This document shows, piece by piece, positions 1 through 9,650 of a stretch of 64,000 bases of DNA. The stretch's first letter is position 1. Each line of letters opens with the position of its first letter. The notes beneath the pieces are model-generated. The model did not search any database. It saw only the letters and a program-made list of their open reading frames with translations, and was not told the DNA's origin. The translations under genes and the position numbers were made by a program. The DNA is from an uncultured Aquimarina sp. (GTDB lineage: Bacteria > Bacteroidota > Bacteroidia > Flavobacteriales > Flavobacteriaceae): contig CANMKK010000005.1 in the NCBI GenBank assembly GCA_947498455.1, positions 124,001-188,000 on the forward strand, in the 5' to 3' direction.

Positions 1-282
1 GGAACTGCAATCACCCTTGCCGAAGGAATACTAGGTAACACCTCTAAAAAAGATGCTTGGAAACTAGATGAAGGAAAAGAAAATGAAATCCCTATTAAGG
101 CATTACGAATAGAAAATGTTCCTGGAACACATACGGTTACCTACACTTCTGAAGTAGACGATATCGAGATCAAACATACTGCTCATAATCGACAAGGTTT
201 TGCTTTGGGTGCTGTAGTAGCTTCAGAATGGTTATATAACAAAACAGGAGTTTTTAGTATGAAAGACGTTCTTGGCTTATAA
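1..282 (+). CDS. dapB: 4-hydroxy-tetrahydrodipicolinate reductase, C-terminal part (5' end outside window)
   Basis: The frame is open from base 1 to TAA at 280-282, giving the last 93 residues. The stretch HTAHNRQGFALGAV followed by a GVFSMKDVLGL ending matches the C-terminal substrate-binding part of DapB, which reduces the 4-hydroxy-tetrahydrodipicolinate product of DapA with NAD(P)H in lysine/diaminopimelate synthesis in the cytoplasm. The N-terminal Rossmann half lies before the window, so completeness cannot be judged. lepB follows 56 bases downstream on the same strand, an order I recall as common in Flavobacteriia. Confidence 0.88.
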   Translation, partial: GTAITLAEGILGNTSKKDAWKLDEGKENEIPIKALRIENVPGTHTVTYTSEVDDIEIKHTAHNRQGFALGAVVASEWLYNKTGVFSMKDVLGL

Positions 283-338
283 TAGCATTTCTGTAACGTT
301 TTGATTAAAACACACACCTATATAAAAAATAAAGAAGA

Positions 339-1913
339 ATGACACTTATAGAATGGTTTATCTTTTTCCTGATCATACAGGCAATTCATTTCTTAGGAAC
401 TTGGAAGTTATATGTTAAAGCAGGGAGACAAGCTTGGGAAGCAGCAGTTCCGGTATACAATGCAGTAATATTAATGAAAATCATTAATCGTCCCTGGTGG
501 TGGGTTATTCTATTACTCATTCCTGTAATTAATGTGATTATGCTCCCCGTAGTGTGGGTAGAAACGATTAGAAGTTTCGGTAAAAACACTACAAAGGATA
601 CAGTTATAGTAATTGCGACCTTAGGTCTATATATCTATTACATAAATTATATTGAAGATGTAACCTATATTGAAGATAGAAGTCTAAAACCTAAAACTGT
701 CGCTGGCGAATGGATTAGCTCTATTTTATTTGCGGTAGTGGCTGCCACTATCGTGCATACATATTTTATGCAACCCTATACCATACCGACAGGGTCATTA
801 GAAAGAACCTTATTAATAGGTGATTTTTTATTCGTAAGTAAGTTTCATTATGGCGCAAGAACCCCTATGACAGCGGTTTCTTTCCCTATGGTACATGATA
901 CTATTCCTAAACTAGGTGTAAAATCCTATAATAGTGATATTCAATATCCTTATTTTAGACTTCCTGGTTTTCAGAAAATAAAACGTAATGATATCGTGGT
1001 ATTTAGTTGGCCTGTGGATACAGTTCGTTTCTTTAGAGACCCATCTGGAGCACATATGTATAAACCTATTGACAAAAAATCTAACTACGTAAAAAGATGT
1101 GTGGGTATTCCCGGAGATTCTTTATCTGTAGTAGATGGCTATGTACATATCAATGGTAAAAGAACGGCACTACCAGATCGTGCAGAAGTACAGTTTTCTT
1201 ATACCGGAACTACCAAAGGAGGTAATTTTAATCCTCAAAACCTCTATAACAGATACCGAATTAAAGCAATGGATCCGCAAGAGTTCGGTTACAATAAGCA
1301 ACGCTTTTTTATTAAAGGAATTACCGAGGAACAAGCTAATAAATTTAAGAACCATCCTAATGTAGCAAGTATAGATCGACAAATCACTCCAAAAGGAGAA
1401 AAAGCTTTTGGTATATTCCCTAATAATGATAAAGTAAACTGGAATTATGATAATTTTGGTACCATCTATATCCCAGAAGCTGGAAAGACTGTAAAAATGG
1501 ATTTAAAAAGCTTCTCACTATATAGAAGAATCATAGAAGTATATGAAGGTTCCGAAATGGGTATAGATAACACCTTATCGGTAAATGGCACTCAGGTACT
1601 ATTAAACGGAACACCTATTGACTCCTATACTTTTAAACAAGATTACTATTGGATGATGGGAGACAATCGACATAATAGTGAGGATAGTCGCGCATGGGGA
1701 TATGTTCCGGCTAATCATATCGTAGGAAAACCTGTCTTTATATGGATGAGCTATGATACGAATGGTAAAGGATTTAATAAAATCAGATGGGAACGTCTCT
1801 TTACCACTGTAGGTGGTAACGGAACACCTAGATCATATCTGTACTATTTCTTAATTGTTTTAGCAGGTTGGATCATATTTAATAAATATAGAAAAAGAAA
1901 GAAAGCATCGTAA
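339..1913 (+). CDS. lepB: Signal peptidase I, long flavobacterial form
   Basis: Membrane serine protease that removes signal peptides from Sec-exported proteins. The catalytic pair is visible: Ser153 in IPTGSLERTL (usual form PSGSM) and Lys252 in YVKRCVGIPGDS; the C-terminal signature MMGDNRHNSEDSRAWG is also present. At 524 aa it is much longer than the E. coli enzyme (324 aa). It has about three hydrophobic segments before residue 110 that precede the usual anchor (about 126-143), a long insert between the Lys box and the GDN box, and an extra C-terminal membrane helix followed by a basic tail. Methionine replacement by Leu after the catalytic Ser is conservative. The start ATG follows an A/G-rich stretch. 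Function is confident; the role of the extensions is unknown. Confidence 0.93.
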   Translation: MTLIEWFIFFLIIQAIHFLGTWKLYVKAGRQAWEAAVPVYNAVILMKIINRPWWWVILLLIPVINVIMLPVVWVETIRSFGKNTTKDTVIVIATLGLYIYYINYIEDVTYIEDRSLKPKTVAGEWISSILFAVVAATIVHTYFMQPYTIPTGSLERTLLIGDFLFVSKFHYGARTPMTAVSFPMVHDTIPKLGVKSYNSDIQYPYFRLPGFQKIKRNDIVVFSWPVDTVRFFRDPSGAHMYKPIDKKSNYVKRCVGIPGDSLSVVDGYVHINGKRTALPDRAEVQFSYTGTTKGGNFNPQNLYNRYRIKAMDPQEFGYNKQRFFIKGITEEQANKFKNHPNVASIDRQITPKGEKAFGIFPNNDKVNWNYDNFGTIYIPEAGKTVKMDLKSFSLYRRIIEVYEGSEMGIDNTLSVNGTQVLLNGTPIDSYTFKQDYYWMMGDNRHNSEDSRAWGYVPANHIVGKPVFIWMSYDTNGKGFNKIRWERLFTTVGGNGTPRSYLYYFLIVLAGWIIFNKYRKRKKAS

Positions 1914-1987
1914 TCAAATTAAAGCATCTTTTACCATAGAATATAAATCTGAAACTATTTTAAAAGAACGATCTCTACTAAATAAAA

Positions 1988-2020
1988 AGACCTGTCAGGT
2001 TTTTAAAACCTGACAGGTCT
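1988..2020. repeat. Dispersed 33-nt nested palindrome, copy 1
   Basis: Perfect inverted repeat with 16-bp arms (1988-2003 and 2005-2020) around a single T at 2004. Each arm contains a smaller palindrome ACCTG-T-CAGGT, so the element can fold as one long hairpin or two short ones. It lies between lepB and the WbqC-like gene. There is no clear T-tract after it on +, so simple rho-independent termination is uncertain. A second copy is at 37743-37775. Confidence 0.9.
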
Positions 2021-2072
2021 GATGATAATGAGTCCGAGATTATTGGCAAAGCAATAAGATTTTGATATACAC

Positions 2073-2696
2073 ATGAAACCCACCCTACTCCATCCAACAT
2101 ATTTTGGCTCGATAGCGCAATTTGTAGCTATTGTACAAGCAGAAACGCTTATATTCGAGGATTGTGATAATTATCAGAAACAAACCTATCGTAATCGCAC
2201 CTATATTTATGGAGCTAATGGAAAACTACTATTAACTATCCCCATAAAACATTCTGGAAAAGATAATAGACAATTATATAAAGATGTTCGTATAGAAAAT
2301 GCCTTTCAGTGGCAATTATTACATTGGAAATCTATAGAAACAGCCTATCGCACTTCTCCTTTTTTTGAGTTTTATGAAGATGAATTCATTCACCTATTCG
2401 AAAAGAAAAGAGAATTTTTACTAGATTTTAATTATGAATGCCTGCAGGTAATTTCGGATTGTTTACAGCAAGATAACATATATTCTAAGACAACATCTTA
2501 TAAAAAAGATGTGGAAGACTATCATGATATGAGAATATTGGCTACTGCAAAAAAAGAGGCACCTATGAAACCAGAAAATTATATTCAGGTATTTTCTGAT
2601 AAATACGGTTTTATTCCTAATCTTTCTATATTAGATTTATTATTTAACGAAGGCACCAATACTATTACCTATCTAGAAAATCAATCGATTTTCTAA
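2073..2696 (+). CDS. WbqC-like family protein
   Basis: The 207-residue protein begins with LLHPTYFGSIAQF, like the (Q)P.Y.P...yf opening of the WbqC-like family (PF08889), and carries the family-like stretches RNRTYIYGANGKLLLTIPI and WQLLHWKSIETAYRTSPFFEFYEDE. No enzymatic activity is established for this family, although some members sit in polysaccharide loci. The gene lies 52 bases after the palindromic repeat and its stop overlaps the start of the next gene (TAATG), so the two are probably translated together. The ATG at 2073 is the only plausible start. The family call is good; the biochemical function is unknown. Confidence 0.8.
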   Translation: MKPTLLHPTYFGSIAQFVAIVQAETLIFEDCDNYQKQTYRNRTYIYGANGKLLLTIPIKHSGKDNRQLYKDVRIENAFQWQLLHWKSIETAYRTSPFFEFYEDEFIHLFEKKREFLLDFNYECLQVISDCLQQDNIYSKTTSYKKDVEDYHDMRILATAKKEAPMKPENYIQVFSDKYGFIPNLSILDLLFNEGTNTITYLENQSIF

Positions 2697-3013
2697 TGCT
2701 TCGGCCTATAATACATTATGGATTACACTTTTTAGTTCCTGTCGCTATTGCCCTACTCTTTTATCCTAAATATTGGAAAAAAGCATCCCTAATTTTTATA
2801 GGAGCTATAATCATTGATATGGATCACTTATTAGCCCAACCTATATTTGACCCCAATCGCTGCAGTATTCGATTTCACTTTTTACATAGCATACCTGCAA
2901 TAATAGGGTATTTCATACTATTATTTCCTAAAAAAACCAGACTCATAGCCATAGCACTACTGTGGCATATCTTTACAGACGCAGTAGATTGCTGGATGAT
3001 CAATAATATCTAA
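2696..3013 (+). CDS. DUF6122-type small integral membrane protein
   Basis: The 105-residue protein has about four hydrophobic segments and conserved polar motifs near them: IIIDMDHLLAQP (D-x-D-H), FHFLHSIPA and LLWHIFTDAVDC. The Asp/His arrangement resembles membrane hydrolases of the YdjM/LexA-binding type, but no reaction is known. I recall this short family (DUF6122) beside lepB and WbqC-like genes in Flavobacteriia. The ATG overlaps the TAA of the upstream gene by one base, so translational coupling is likely. Family assignment is from memory of the motif pattern. Confidence 0.72.
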   Translation: MLRPIIHYGLHFLVPVAIALLFYPKYWKKASLIFIGAIIIDMDHLLAQPIFDPNRCSIRFHFLHSIPAIIGYFILLFPKKTRLIAIALLWHIFTDAVDCWMINNI

Positions 3014-3759
3014 ATACACTTCATTAACCAAAAAATACACCTCAAAAGTCTCTAAGTTTAGTTTATCGAATCTCAAATTTATTTTAATTATACCACCTAT
3101 TAAAAAATTAGAAAGTCTATACCATAAAATCATAGTATGACCATTTTTAAGCTAAATCAAAGTGGAAAGGAATACATTTATACCAAATTTTAACAAAAAA
3201 AAAGCATAACTCACTGATTAAAAAGAAGTAACATCAAGAAAGAACTTCAAAAAAGTATCCATAACCCGTAAAATTGGCTAAAGAAGCATAAAACCGCACT
3301 TCATAAGAAAGAAATAACTTACCATATTTACAGCAAAAACAGACTATCAAACTCATAATCAGGTCTAAAAACACAAAATATATGTTTTTATACCTTATTT
3401 TTTGATGATAAACAGTAAAGATAATAGGGAAAAATCCACTAAATTTATATTCAAAGGAATTTAAAGTTGAAAAACTGAATTCGAAATCACTCGTATTATC
3501 TATTACAAATCATAATCGTCAACATTGTTTATTTATCGTAAACAGATTTAGTAGATGAATATCTTAACACCCTATTATTTTAATTACCCCAGTATAATCT
3601 ATATGTCTACAACAGACATAAGACGTGTAAGTTAATGTACACCAATAAAACGAACCAAAGCAAGAATTTTAATACATCATGATTATGTAGAAAATTCCAG
3701 ATGACATCTAAAAGAATAACACAAACATCTGAAATTAAAATTTATTGATTTCTAGAAGT
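3014..3759. other. Long intergenic region before the polysaccharide locus, no gene seen
   Basis: About 750 very AT-rich bases without a credible ORF. The only structure I can point to is a small inverted repeat at 3602-3620 (TATGTCT, 5-base spacer, AGACATA), which could be an operator. No good match to TTG-N19-TAnnTTTG was found, yet the promoter of the polysaccharide locus should lie here or just upstream of 4344. Confidence 0.6.
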
Positions 3760-4332
3760 ATGAAGATGAAAAAATTATTAATACTAGGCTTTTATATAAT
3801 GAACGTATTAATAATTTATGGACAAGAGAATGATCGCTGGATTGCTGGTATAGGAATAAATATTGTGGACAACTCAGGTACTCGGTTTGACGAGTTACTA
3901 TATGTCGCGGATAATTGGAATATATCGAGATTGCTAAAGGGAACTATAGAAAAAAGATTCAAATATGATTGGGGTATTGAATTATCATTTTCAATGAATC
4001 AATTTTCTAAAGGAAAAAAAATAAATCTGATAGAAAACGAAAACAACCGAGATTATTATGCAATTGATACAATGCTAAAAAATTATACTTCTAACTATTG
4101 GCAAGATGCCAGACATGCTTGGTATACTGCTTATATAGTTGTTGGATGGGGAGGGAATTTTTTTAACGGAGGATTAAATAATACGATTAATGTGGGAGCG
4201 GGAATAAATATCAAAATGAAGCATGGATTCTGGATTAATTTTCAAACGTTAGGAAAATTTTCGATTGATAATAACACTCCCGGAAATGCAAATCATTTAC
4301 AACATTCGATTTCGACAATAATCTGGTTATAA
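3760..4332 (+). CDS. Putative outer-membrane beta-barrel protein with signal peptide
   Basis: The likely product is 190 aa, starting MKMKKLLILGFYIMNVLIIYGQ, a signal peptide with probable cleavage after GQ. An upstream in-frame TTG at 3745 is less likely than ATG 3760 (or 3766). The rest alternates hydrophobic and polar residues, is rich in Trp, Tyr, Asn and Gly (VVGWGGNFFNGG, NVGAGINIKMKHGFWINF) and ends in an aromatic strand-like segment, SISTIIWL. That pattern suits a small outer-membrane barrel. It lies 11 bases before the wbpD-like gene, so it may be the first gene of the polysaccharide operon. I do not recognise a specific family. Confidence 0.6.
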   Translation: MKMKKLLILGFYIMNVLIIYGQENDRWIAGIGINIVDNSGTRFDELLYVADNWNISRLLKGTIEKRFKYDWGIELSFSMNQFSKGKKINLIENENNRDYYAIDTMLKNYTSNYWQDARHAWYTAYIVVGWGGNFFNGGLNNTINVGAGINIKMKHGFWINFQTLGKFSIDNNTPGNANHLQHSISTIIWL

Positions 4333-4343
4333 AAACAAAAAAT

Positions 4344-4940
4344 ATGAAGCAACATTATTTTTCACACGAAACAGCCATAATAGATGAAGGATGTACTATT
4401 GGCAAGGGTACTAAAATATGGCATTTCTCTCATATTATGAATGATTGCAAAATTGGAGAACGATGCAATATCGGTCAGAATGTAGTAGTATCTCCAAAAG
4501 TCGTTTTAGGAAATAATGTAAAAATTCAAAATAACGTATCAGTATATACAGGAGTCACCTGTGATGATGATGTATTTCTAGGGCCATCTTGTGTTTTTAC
4601 TAATGTTACAAATCCTAGAAGTGCTATTCTTAGAAGAGGAAAATATAGCAAAACAAAAGTTGGAAAAGGAGCATCAATAGGTGCTAATGCTACCATTGTA
4701 TGTGGACATGATATTGGACCATATGCTTTTGTAGGTGCTGGAGCAGTGGTAACCAAAGACATAAAACCATATGCATTAGTAGTAGGAAACCCTGCCAAAC
4801 AAATTGGCTGGATAAGTGAATTTGGGCATCGATTAGAATTCGATAATCGGGATATCGCTACCTGTCCAGAAAGTAAAGAAATTTATAAACTAAAAAATCA
4901 AAAAGTATTAAAAGTAGAAATCGCAGAAAAAGAATTTTAA
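4344..4940 (+). CDS. wbpD: Left-handed beta-helix N-acetyltransferase, WbpD/WlbB type
   Basis: The 198-residue protein consists of hexapeptide repeats (CTIGKGTKIWHFSHI, CNIGQNVVV, GKGASIGANATIVCGHDIG, AFVGAGAVVTKDI) ending with ALVVGNPAKQIGW. These match WbpD/WlbB, the UDP-2-acetamido-3-amino-2,3-dideoxyglucuronate N-acetyltransferase that uses acetyl-CoA. The motif VFLGPSCVFTNVTNPRS is typical of this subgroup. The oxidoreductase of the same pathway follows 44 bases downstream. The aminotransferase (WbpE), UDP-GlcNAc 6-dehydrogenase (WbpA) and 2-epimerase (WbpI) of the pathway are not in the window and must be elsewhere if it is complete. Confidence 0.85.
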   Translation: MKQHYFSHETAIIDEGCTIGKGTKIWHFSHIMNDCKIGERCNIGQNVVVSPKVVLGNNVKIQNNVSVYTGVTCDDDVFLGPSCVFTNVTNPRSAILRRGKYSKTKVGKGASIGANATIVCGHDIGPYAFVGAGAVVTKDIKPYALVVGNPAKQIGWISEFGHRLEFDNRDIATCPESKEIYKLKNQKVLKVEIAEKEF

Positions 4941-4984
4941 AACCCCACTCTATAGTAAGTAAAACTTAAAAAAACTTAAAAAAA

Positions 4985-5956
4985 ATGATTATGGATAAAA
5001 ATTTTGCCTTGATTGGTGCAGCAGGTTATGTTGCTCCCAAACACCTTAAAGCAATAAAAGACACCAATAATAATCTATTGGCTGCATTAGATAAATTTGA
5101 TAGCGTAGGAGTCTTAGATAGTTATTTTCCAAAAGCAGATTTTTTTGTAGAATTTGAGCGCTTTGATAGACATCTGGAAAAATTAAAAAGACGAAAAGGG
5201 GTTTCTATCGATTATGTTAGTATTTGTACACCAAACTACCTACACGATGCACATATAAGAATGGCACTTAGACGAGGTGCAAATGCTATCTGCGAAAAAC
5301 CACTGGTATTAAATCCCTGGAACATCAAACCGCTTCAGGAAATAGAAAAAGAATATGATAGAAAAGTAAATACGATATTACAACTGAGACTACACGACAG
5401 TATCACGACTCTTAAGAAAATGGTGGAAGAAGGACCAAAAGATAAAATATACGATATCGATCTAACGTATATTACTTCTAGAGGGAGTTGGTATAACAAT
5501 TCTTGGAAAGGAGAAATCGAGAAATCTGGTGGAATAGCTACTAATATTGGAATTCATTTTTTTGATATGCTACTTTGGATATTTGGAGGCGCTACCGAAA
5601 ATATCGTACATAAGTACGACGCCCATAGTGCTGCCGGGTATTTAGAACTGGAACGTGCACGTGTACGATGGTTCCTTTCTATAGATCAGGAAAACATACC
5701 CGCTTGGGCCAAAGTTACCAATCAAAGAACCTACCGATCGATCCAAATCAATGGCGAGGAAATTGAGTTTAGTAAAGGATTTACAGACCTGCATACCAAA
5801 AGTTATGAGGAAATTCTTAAAGGAAATGGTTTTGGCCTAACAGATGCTAAACCTTCTATACAATTGGTGCACGACATCAGAAATGCAGAAATAGAACTAT
5901 CGAAAAATGAATGTCATCCACTTATTGCTTTTCCTAAAACATCTATAAGTCTATAA
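4985..5956 (+). CDS. wbpB: Gfo/Idh/MocA oxidoreductase, WbpB/WlbA type
   Basis: The 323-residue protein has an N-terminal nucleotide-binding segment (FALIGAAGYVAPKHL), the family motif CEKPL with the catalytic-type Lys at about residue 105, and the substrate-domain sequence GGIATNIGIHFFDMLLWIFG. These fit WbpB/WlbA, which oxidises C3 of UDP-GlcNAcA to give the keto sugar used for amination. Adjacency to the WbpD-type acetyltransferase supports this specific call. ATG 4985 and ATG 4991 are both possible starts. The neighbours predict a 2,3-diacetamido uronic acid in the polymer. Confidence 0.85.
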   Translation: MIMDKNFALIGAAGYVAPKHLKAIKDTNNNLLAALDKFDSVGVLDSYFPKADFFVEFERFDRHLEKLKRRKGVSIDYVSICTPNYLHDAHIRMALRRGANAICEKPLVLNPWNIKPLQEIEKEYDRKVNTILQLRLHDSITTLKKMVEEGPKDKIYDIDLTYITSRGSWYNNSWKGEIEKSGGIATNIGIHFFDMLLWIFGGATENIVHKYDAHSAAGYLELERARVRWFLSIDQENIPAWAKVTNQRTYRSIQINGEEIEFSKGFTDLHTKSYEEILKGNGFGLTDAKPSIQLVHDIRNAEIELSKNECHPLIAFPKTSISL

Positions 5957-5983
5957 AATAACAGTTTCATTTAGAATTAAAAA

Positions 5984-7126
5984 ATGGGAGCTAACATATT
6001 AATTACTGGAGATTATTGCCCGATTGGAAGAAATCAATTATCAATTGAAAACAATGAATATGACTCATTGTTTGGAGATTTTTTGAACTATTCTAAATCT
6101 TCTGATTTGGCAATAACCAACCTAGAATGTCCAATCACGGATAGTTCTAAAAAATTAAAAAAAACGGGGCCAAATCATAAAGCCCCACCTAAAGCCATAA
6201 AACCAATTGTTAATGCTGGTTTTAAATTAGTAACACTAGCCAATAACCATATTATGGATTATGGGCCGGAAGGGCTTCAGGAAACAATGAATATATGTGA
6301 GCAAGAAGGAATTAATTATGTGGGTGTAGGGAAAAATATAGAGGAAGCAAGAGAACCATACTATGTAAAAATCAAAGAAAAGACCTTTGCAATCCTAAAT
6401 ATTGCTGAAAATGAATTTTCTACAACATTAGGAGATTATTATGGTGCAAATCCTCTTAATGTAATTACTAATCATTATGACATTAAAAACGCTAAGGAGA
6501 AGGCTGATTATGTAATTGTTATTTCGCACGGAGGTCGAGAGCATTACCAATTGCCATCCCCACAATTAAGAGAACGCTACCGTTTCTTTATTGATAGCGG
6601 AGCAGATGTAGTCGTAGGGCATCATTCTCATTGCTTTAGCGGGTTTGAACAATATAACGATAAAACCATTTTTTATAGTTTAGGAAATTTCTTGTTTGAT
6701 TCTAAAAAAAGATATGAAAACGGTATATGGACTCAGGGGTTTGGAGTTTTATTAAATTTTGAAAATGATCGTATTAATTTTGAGCTAATACCCTACAACC
6801 AAGGAAGGAAAGAAGACCATAAAATTTCATTACTGAGTAATAAAGAACGTATCATTTTTGATAACAAAATCGAAGAGTTAAATGCTATAATAGCAGATGA
6901 TCAATTGCTCAATAAAGAATGGAACAACTTTTTAAAACAATATGAACGCCCGTATGAAGTGTTATTATATTTTCAGAATACATATGTGAGGTCCATTATA
7001 AAAAAATTACGGCTTCCTGTTTCATTTTTACACACCAAAATACATAGCATGTTACTTCTCAATATAATGAGATGTGAAACTCATAGAGAAATAATGATCG
7101 ATATTCTTAAGAAAGATTTCAAATAG
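5984..7126 (+). CDS. CapA-family protein (metallophosphatase fold)
   Basis: The 380-residue protein has the block pattern of the CapA/PgsA family (PF09587): NILITGDYCP, DLAITNLECPI, FKLVTLANNHIMDYG, VIVISHGGREH and VVVGHHSHCFSG. The Asp, Asn and His residues in these blocks match a metallophosphatase-like active site. CapA homologues take part in poly-gamma-glutamate and capsule production. There is no signal peptide or membrane segment, so a cytoplasmic role in modifying a precursor is more likely than export. It lies between sugar-nucleotide genes and an O-acyltransferase. Substrate unknown. Confidence 0.8.
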   Translation: MGANILITGDYCPIGRNQLSIENNEYDSLFGDFLNYSKSSDLAITNLECPITDSSKKLKKTGPNHKAPPKAIKPIVNAGFKLVTLANNHIMDYGPEGLQETMNICEQEGINYVGVGKNIEEAREPYYVKIKEKTFAILNIAENEFSTTLGDYYGANPLNVITNHYDIKNAKEKADYVIVISHGGREHYQLPSPQLRERYRFFIDSGADVVVGHHSHCFSGFEQYNDKTIFYSLGNFLFDSKKRYENGIWTQGFGVLLNFENDRINFELIPYNQGRKEDHKISLLSNKERIIFDNKIEELNAIIADDQLLNKEWNNFLKQYERPYEVLLYFQNTYVRSIIKKLRLPVSFLHTKIHSMLLLNIMRCETHREIMIDILKKDFK

Positions 7127-7219
7127 GCTTAACACAACTCCTTGTTAGAGTATAAACAACCTTAACCCCTAATCATAGCAGACATTACAATTTAATAAAG
7201 TAGACCTTAATCTAAAAAA

Positions 7220-8668
7220 ATGTTATTTAATTCTTTAGAATTCACAATCTTCTTACCTATTGTTTTTATCCTTTATTGGTTATTAAACAATAATAAGCCT
7301 ACGTATCAAAACTTCTTTCTTTTGATAGTGAGCTATATATTTTATGGTTGGTGGGATTATAGGTTTTTATCCTTAATAGCATTTAGTTCATTTGCAGATT
7401 ATCTAATTGGACTAAAAATGTCCCAAACCGATAATAAGAATAAAAGAAAGCTACTATTAATCACGAGTATTTGTATAAATATTGGCTTTCTGGGAGTCTT
7501 TAAATATTATAATTTTTTTGCAGATAGTTTTGCAGAAGCCTTTACATTATTCGGTAGATCATTTGATCCATTCAGATTGCATATTATTCTCCCTGTAGGA
7601 ATTAGTTTTTACACATTTCAGACGTTAAGCTATTCTATAGATATTTACAAGAAGAAATTAGCTCCTTCTAAAGACATCATTGCTTTTTTTGCATTTGTAA
7701 GTTTCTTTCCTCAGCTAGTAGCGGGTCCTATAGAAAGAGCAACCAATTTATTACCTCAATTTTATGCTAAAAGAGTTTTTAGCTATCAAAAAGCTGCAGA
7801 TGGAATGCGGCAGATTTTATGGGGGTTATTCAAAAAAATGATAGTTGCTGATAATTGCGCAGTTTTTGTAAATGATGTATTTCTAAATTATAATGAGTAT
7901 TCCGGAAGTACATTGCTTTTAGGCGGAGTTTTCTTTGCTTTTCAGATTTATTGTGATTTTTCTGGGTATTCGGACATTGCAATTGGTACATCTAGATTAC
8001 TAGGTTTTAACTTAATGAAAAACTTTTCTTTTCCTTATTTCTCCAGAGATATTGCAGAATTTTGGCGGAGATGGCATATTTCTTTATCCACGTGGTTTAG
8101 AGACTATCTATATATCCCATTAGGAGGAAGTAAAGGGAATAACTGGTTTAAAATTCGAAATATTTTTATCATTTTTATTGTAAGTGGATTTTGGCATGGA
8201 GCCAACTGGACATTCATAGCTTGGGGATTTCTTAATGCCTTATATTTTATTCCGTTAATGTTATTAGGTAAAAACCGAATTAACACGGGGAACATTGCTG
8301 AAGGTAGGGTACTTCCCAATCTTACAACTATTGCACAAATTGGAGTTACTTTTTTTATAACGATTATCGCATGGATATTTTTTAGATCTGCATCCATTAG
8401 TAATGCATTAGAGTATATAAGTATCCTATTCTCTAAATCATTATTTGCATCACCGGAAGTATCATCTCCAAAAACATTTATGATCGCTTCTTGCTTTATA
8501 ATAGTATTGGTTTTGGTAGAATGGTTTCAACGTGATAAAGAACACGGCTTAGAAATAACGCCAGAAAAAATTCCCTTTTCCATACGATGGAGTCTGTATT
8601 TCTTTCTTGTGGTCTTATTAATTTCTGTGGGAGGTAAACAAGAAGCATTTATATATTTTCAATTCTAA
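7220..8668 (+). CDS. MBOAT-family membrane O-acyltransferase (AlgI-like)
   Basis: The 482-residue polytopic membrane protein has the MBOAT signature: FAFQIYCDFSGYSDIAIG, FSRDIAEFWRRWHISLS, FRDYLYIPLGGS and GFWHGANWTFIAWG, with the catalytic His at about 326. AlgI/DltB-type enzymes pass acyl groups across the inner membrane to exported polysaccharides. The next gene, 5 bases downstream, encodes an SGNH-like protein, the usual partner of such an MBOAT (compare AlgI/AlgX, DltB/DltD). The pair therefore probably O-acetylates the exopolysaccharide made here. Confidence 0.9.
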   Translation: MLFNSLEFTIFLPIVFILYWLLNNNKPTYQNFFLLIVSYIFYGWWDYRFLSLIAFSSFADYLIGLKMSQTDNKNKRKLLLITSICINIGFLGVFKYYNFFADSFAEAFTLFGRSFDPFRLHIILPVGISFYTFQTLSYSIDIYKKKLAPSKDIIAFFAFVSFFPQLVAGPIERATNLLPQFYAKRVFSYQKAADGMRQILWGLFKKMIVADNCAVFVNDVFLNYNEYSGSTLLLGGVFFAFQIYCDFSGYSDIAIGTSRLLGFNLMKNFSFPYFSRDIAEFWRRWHISLSTWFRDYLYIPLGGSKGNNWFKIRNIFIIFIVSGFWHGANWTFIAWGFLNALYFIPLMLLGKNRINTGNIAEGRVLPNLTTIAQIGVTFFITIIAWIFFRSASISNALEYISILFSKSLFASPEVSSPKTFMIASCFIIVLVLVEWFQRDKEHGLEITPEKIPFSIRWSLYFFLVVLLISVGGKQEAFIYFQF

Positions 8669-8673
8669 CATCT

Positions 8674-9642
8674 ATGGATATGAAAAAGTTTATTATAAAA
8701 TCAATAGTATTTTTCAGCTTATTTATCTTATTGCTAGCTATTGGGGTCTTTGTTCCATCAAAAAGTGTTAGGGATGTATACCACCAATCCATTATTACCA
8801 AGCATCAGTATTTAGACCAAAATAGTGACAAACAACGGTTACTCCTCATAGGAGGATCTAATGTTACCTATGGTTTCTACTCCCCTCTTATTGAAGAAAA
8901 ATTTGATCTAAAGGTGATTAATACCGCAGTTCATGTAGGGTATGGTCTAAAATATATTATGGATGATATAAAACCCTATATCCGGAAAAATGATATCGTA
9001 GTTATCGTTCCGGAATATGTACACTTTTATAACGATGGGCTCTATGGAAATTTAGCACTTATCCAGGGACTCTATACTTCTCCTGAAAATATAAAAAACT
9101 TAAACCTTAATCAGGTCGGAACTGTCCTAAAAAACATTCCAAGGCATTCTATACTAAAAATCAGATCTTTTTTATCCTCCAAACTATATAAGGATACACA
9201 AAAAGAGGTCGAAAAAAAACTAGTCTTTAACAAAAATGGAGATATGATAAGTCACTGGGAAATGCCTCCCAAAAATATTACTCCAAAAAAACGTGGAGGT
9301 ACATATAATCCCAAAACCCTGGAACTAATCAGCAGTTTTTCTGATTATGTTATGAGTAAAGGCGGTATATTTTATTTTTCTTTTCCTAGTCTAGATAGAA
9401 CTTCTTTTACCATAAGCGAAGAAGCTATTAAAAAATTAGAAGTCGAAATAAATAAGACTGGAATTACTGTTTTAGGCACTCCATCGAGATATAGTTTCGC
9501 CTTGAATGAGTTTTATGATACTGTGAATCATCTGACAAAAAAAGGACAAATCAAAAGAACGAACTATTTAATTAATGATTTAGAAACACACAAGATTCAG
9601 AAATGGTTGAGACGCCACGAAATAAGTAATAGGAATAATTAA
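8674..9642 (+). CDS. Membrane-anchored SGNH-hydrolase-like acyltransferase partner
   Basis: The 322-residue protein has an N-terminal hydrophobic anchor (SIVFFSLFILLLAIGVFV) and an exposed domain. The candidate nucleophile is Ser62 in LLIGGSNVTYGF, an SGNH block I-like motif, and Asp282/His286 (YDTVNH) near the C-terminus could complete the triad, although spacing differs from a strict DxxH. It directly follows the MBOAT gene, so it probably receives the acyl group on the periplasmic side. Family assignment rests on motif and context; overall similarity is low. Confidence 0.72.
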   Translation: MDMKKFIIKSIVFFSLFILLLAIGVFVPSKSVRDVYHQSIITKHQYLDQNSDKQRLLLIGGSNVTYGFYSPLIEEKFDLKVINTAVHVGYGLKYIMDDIKPYIRKNDIVVIVPEYVHFYNDGLYGNLALIQGLYTSPENIKNLNLNQVGTVLKNIPRHSILKIRSFLSSKLYKDTQKEVEKKLVFNKNGDMISHWEMPPKNITPKKRGGTYNPKTLELISSFSDYVMSKGGIFYFSFPSLDRTSFTISEEAIKKLEVEINKTGITVLGTPSRYSFALNEFYDTVNHLTKKGQIKRTNYLINDLETHKIQKWLRRHEISNRNN

Positions 9643-9650
9643 TACGATCT

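Noticed and set aside
3014..3759. Degraded gene or small RNA in the long gap before the polysaccharide locus
   Set aside because: Six frames give only short AT-driven readings and no stable GC-containing fold or promoter could be pointed to.
8303..8310. A further GGTAGGGT
   Set aside because: It lies inside the MBOAT coding region and has no CGTTTT 15 bases downstream, so it is taken as chance.
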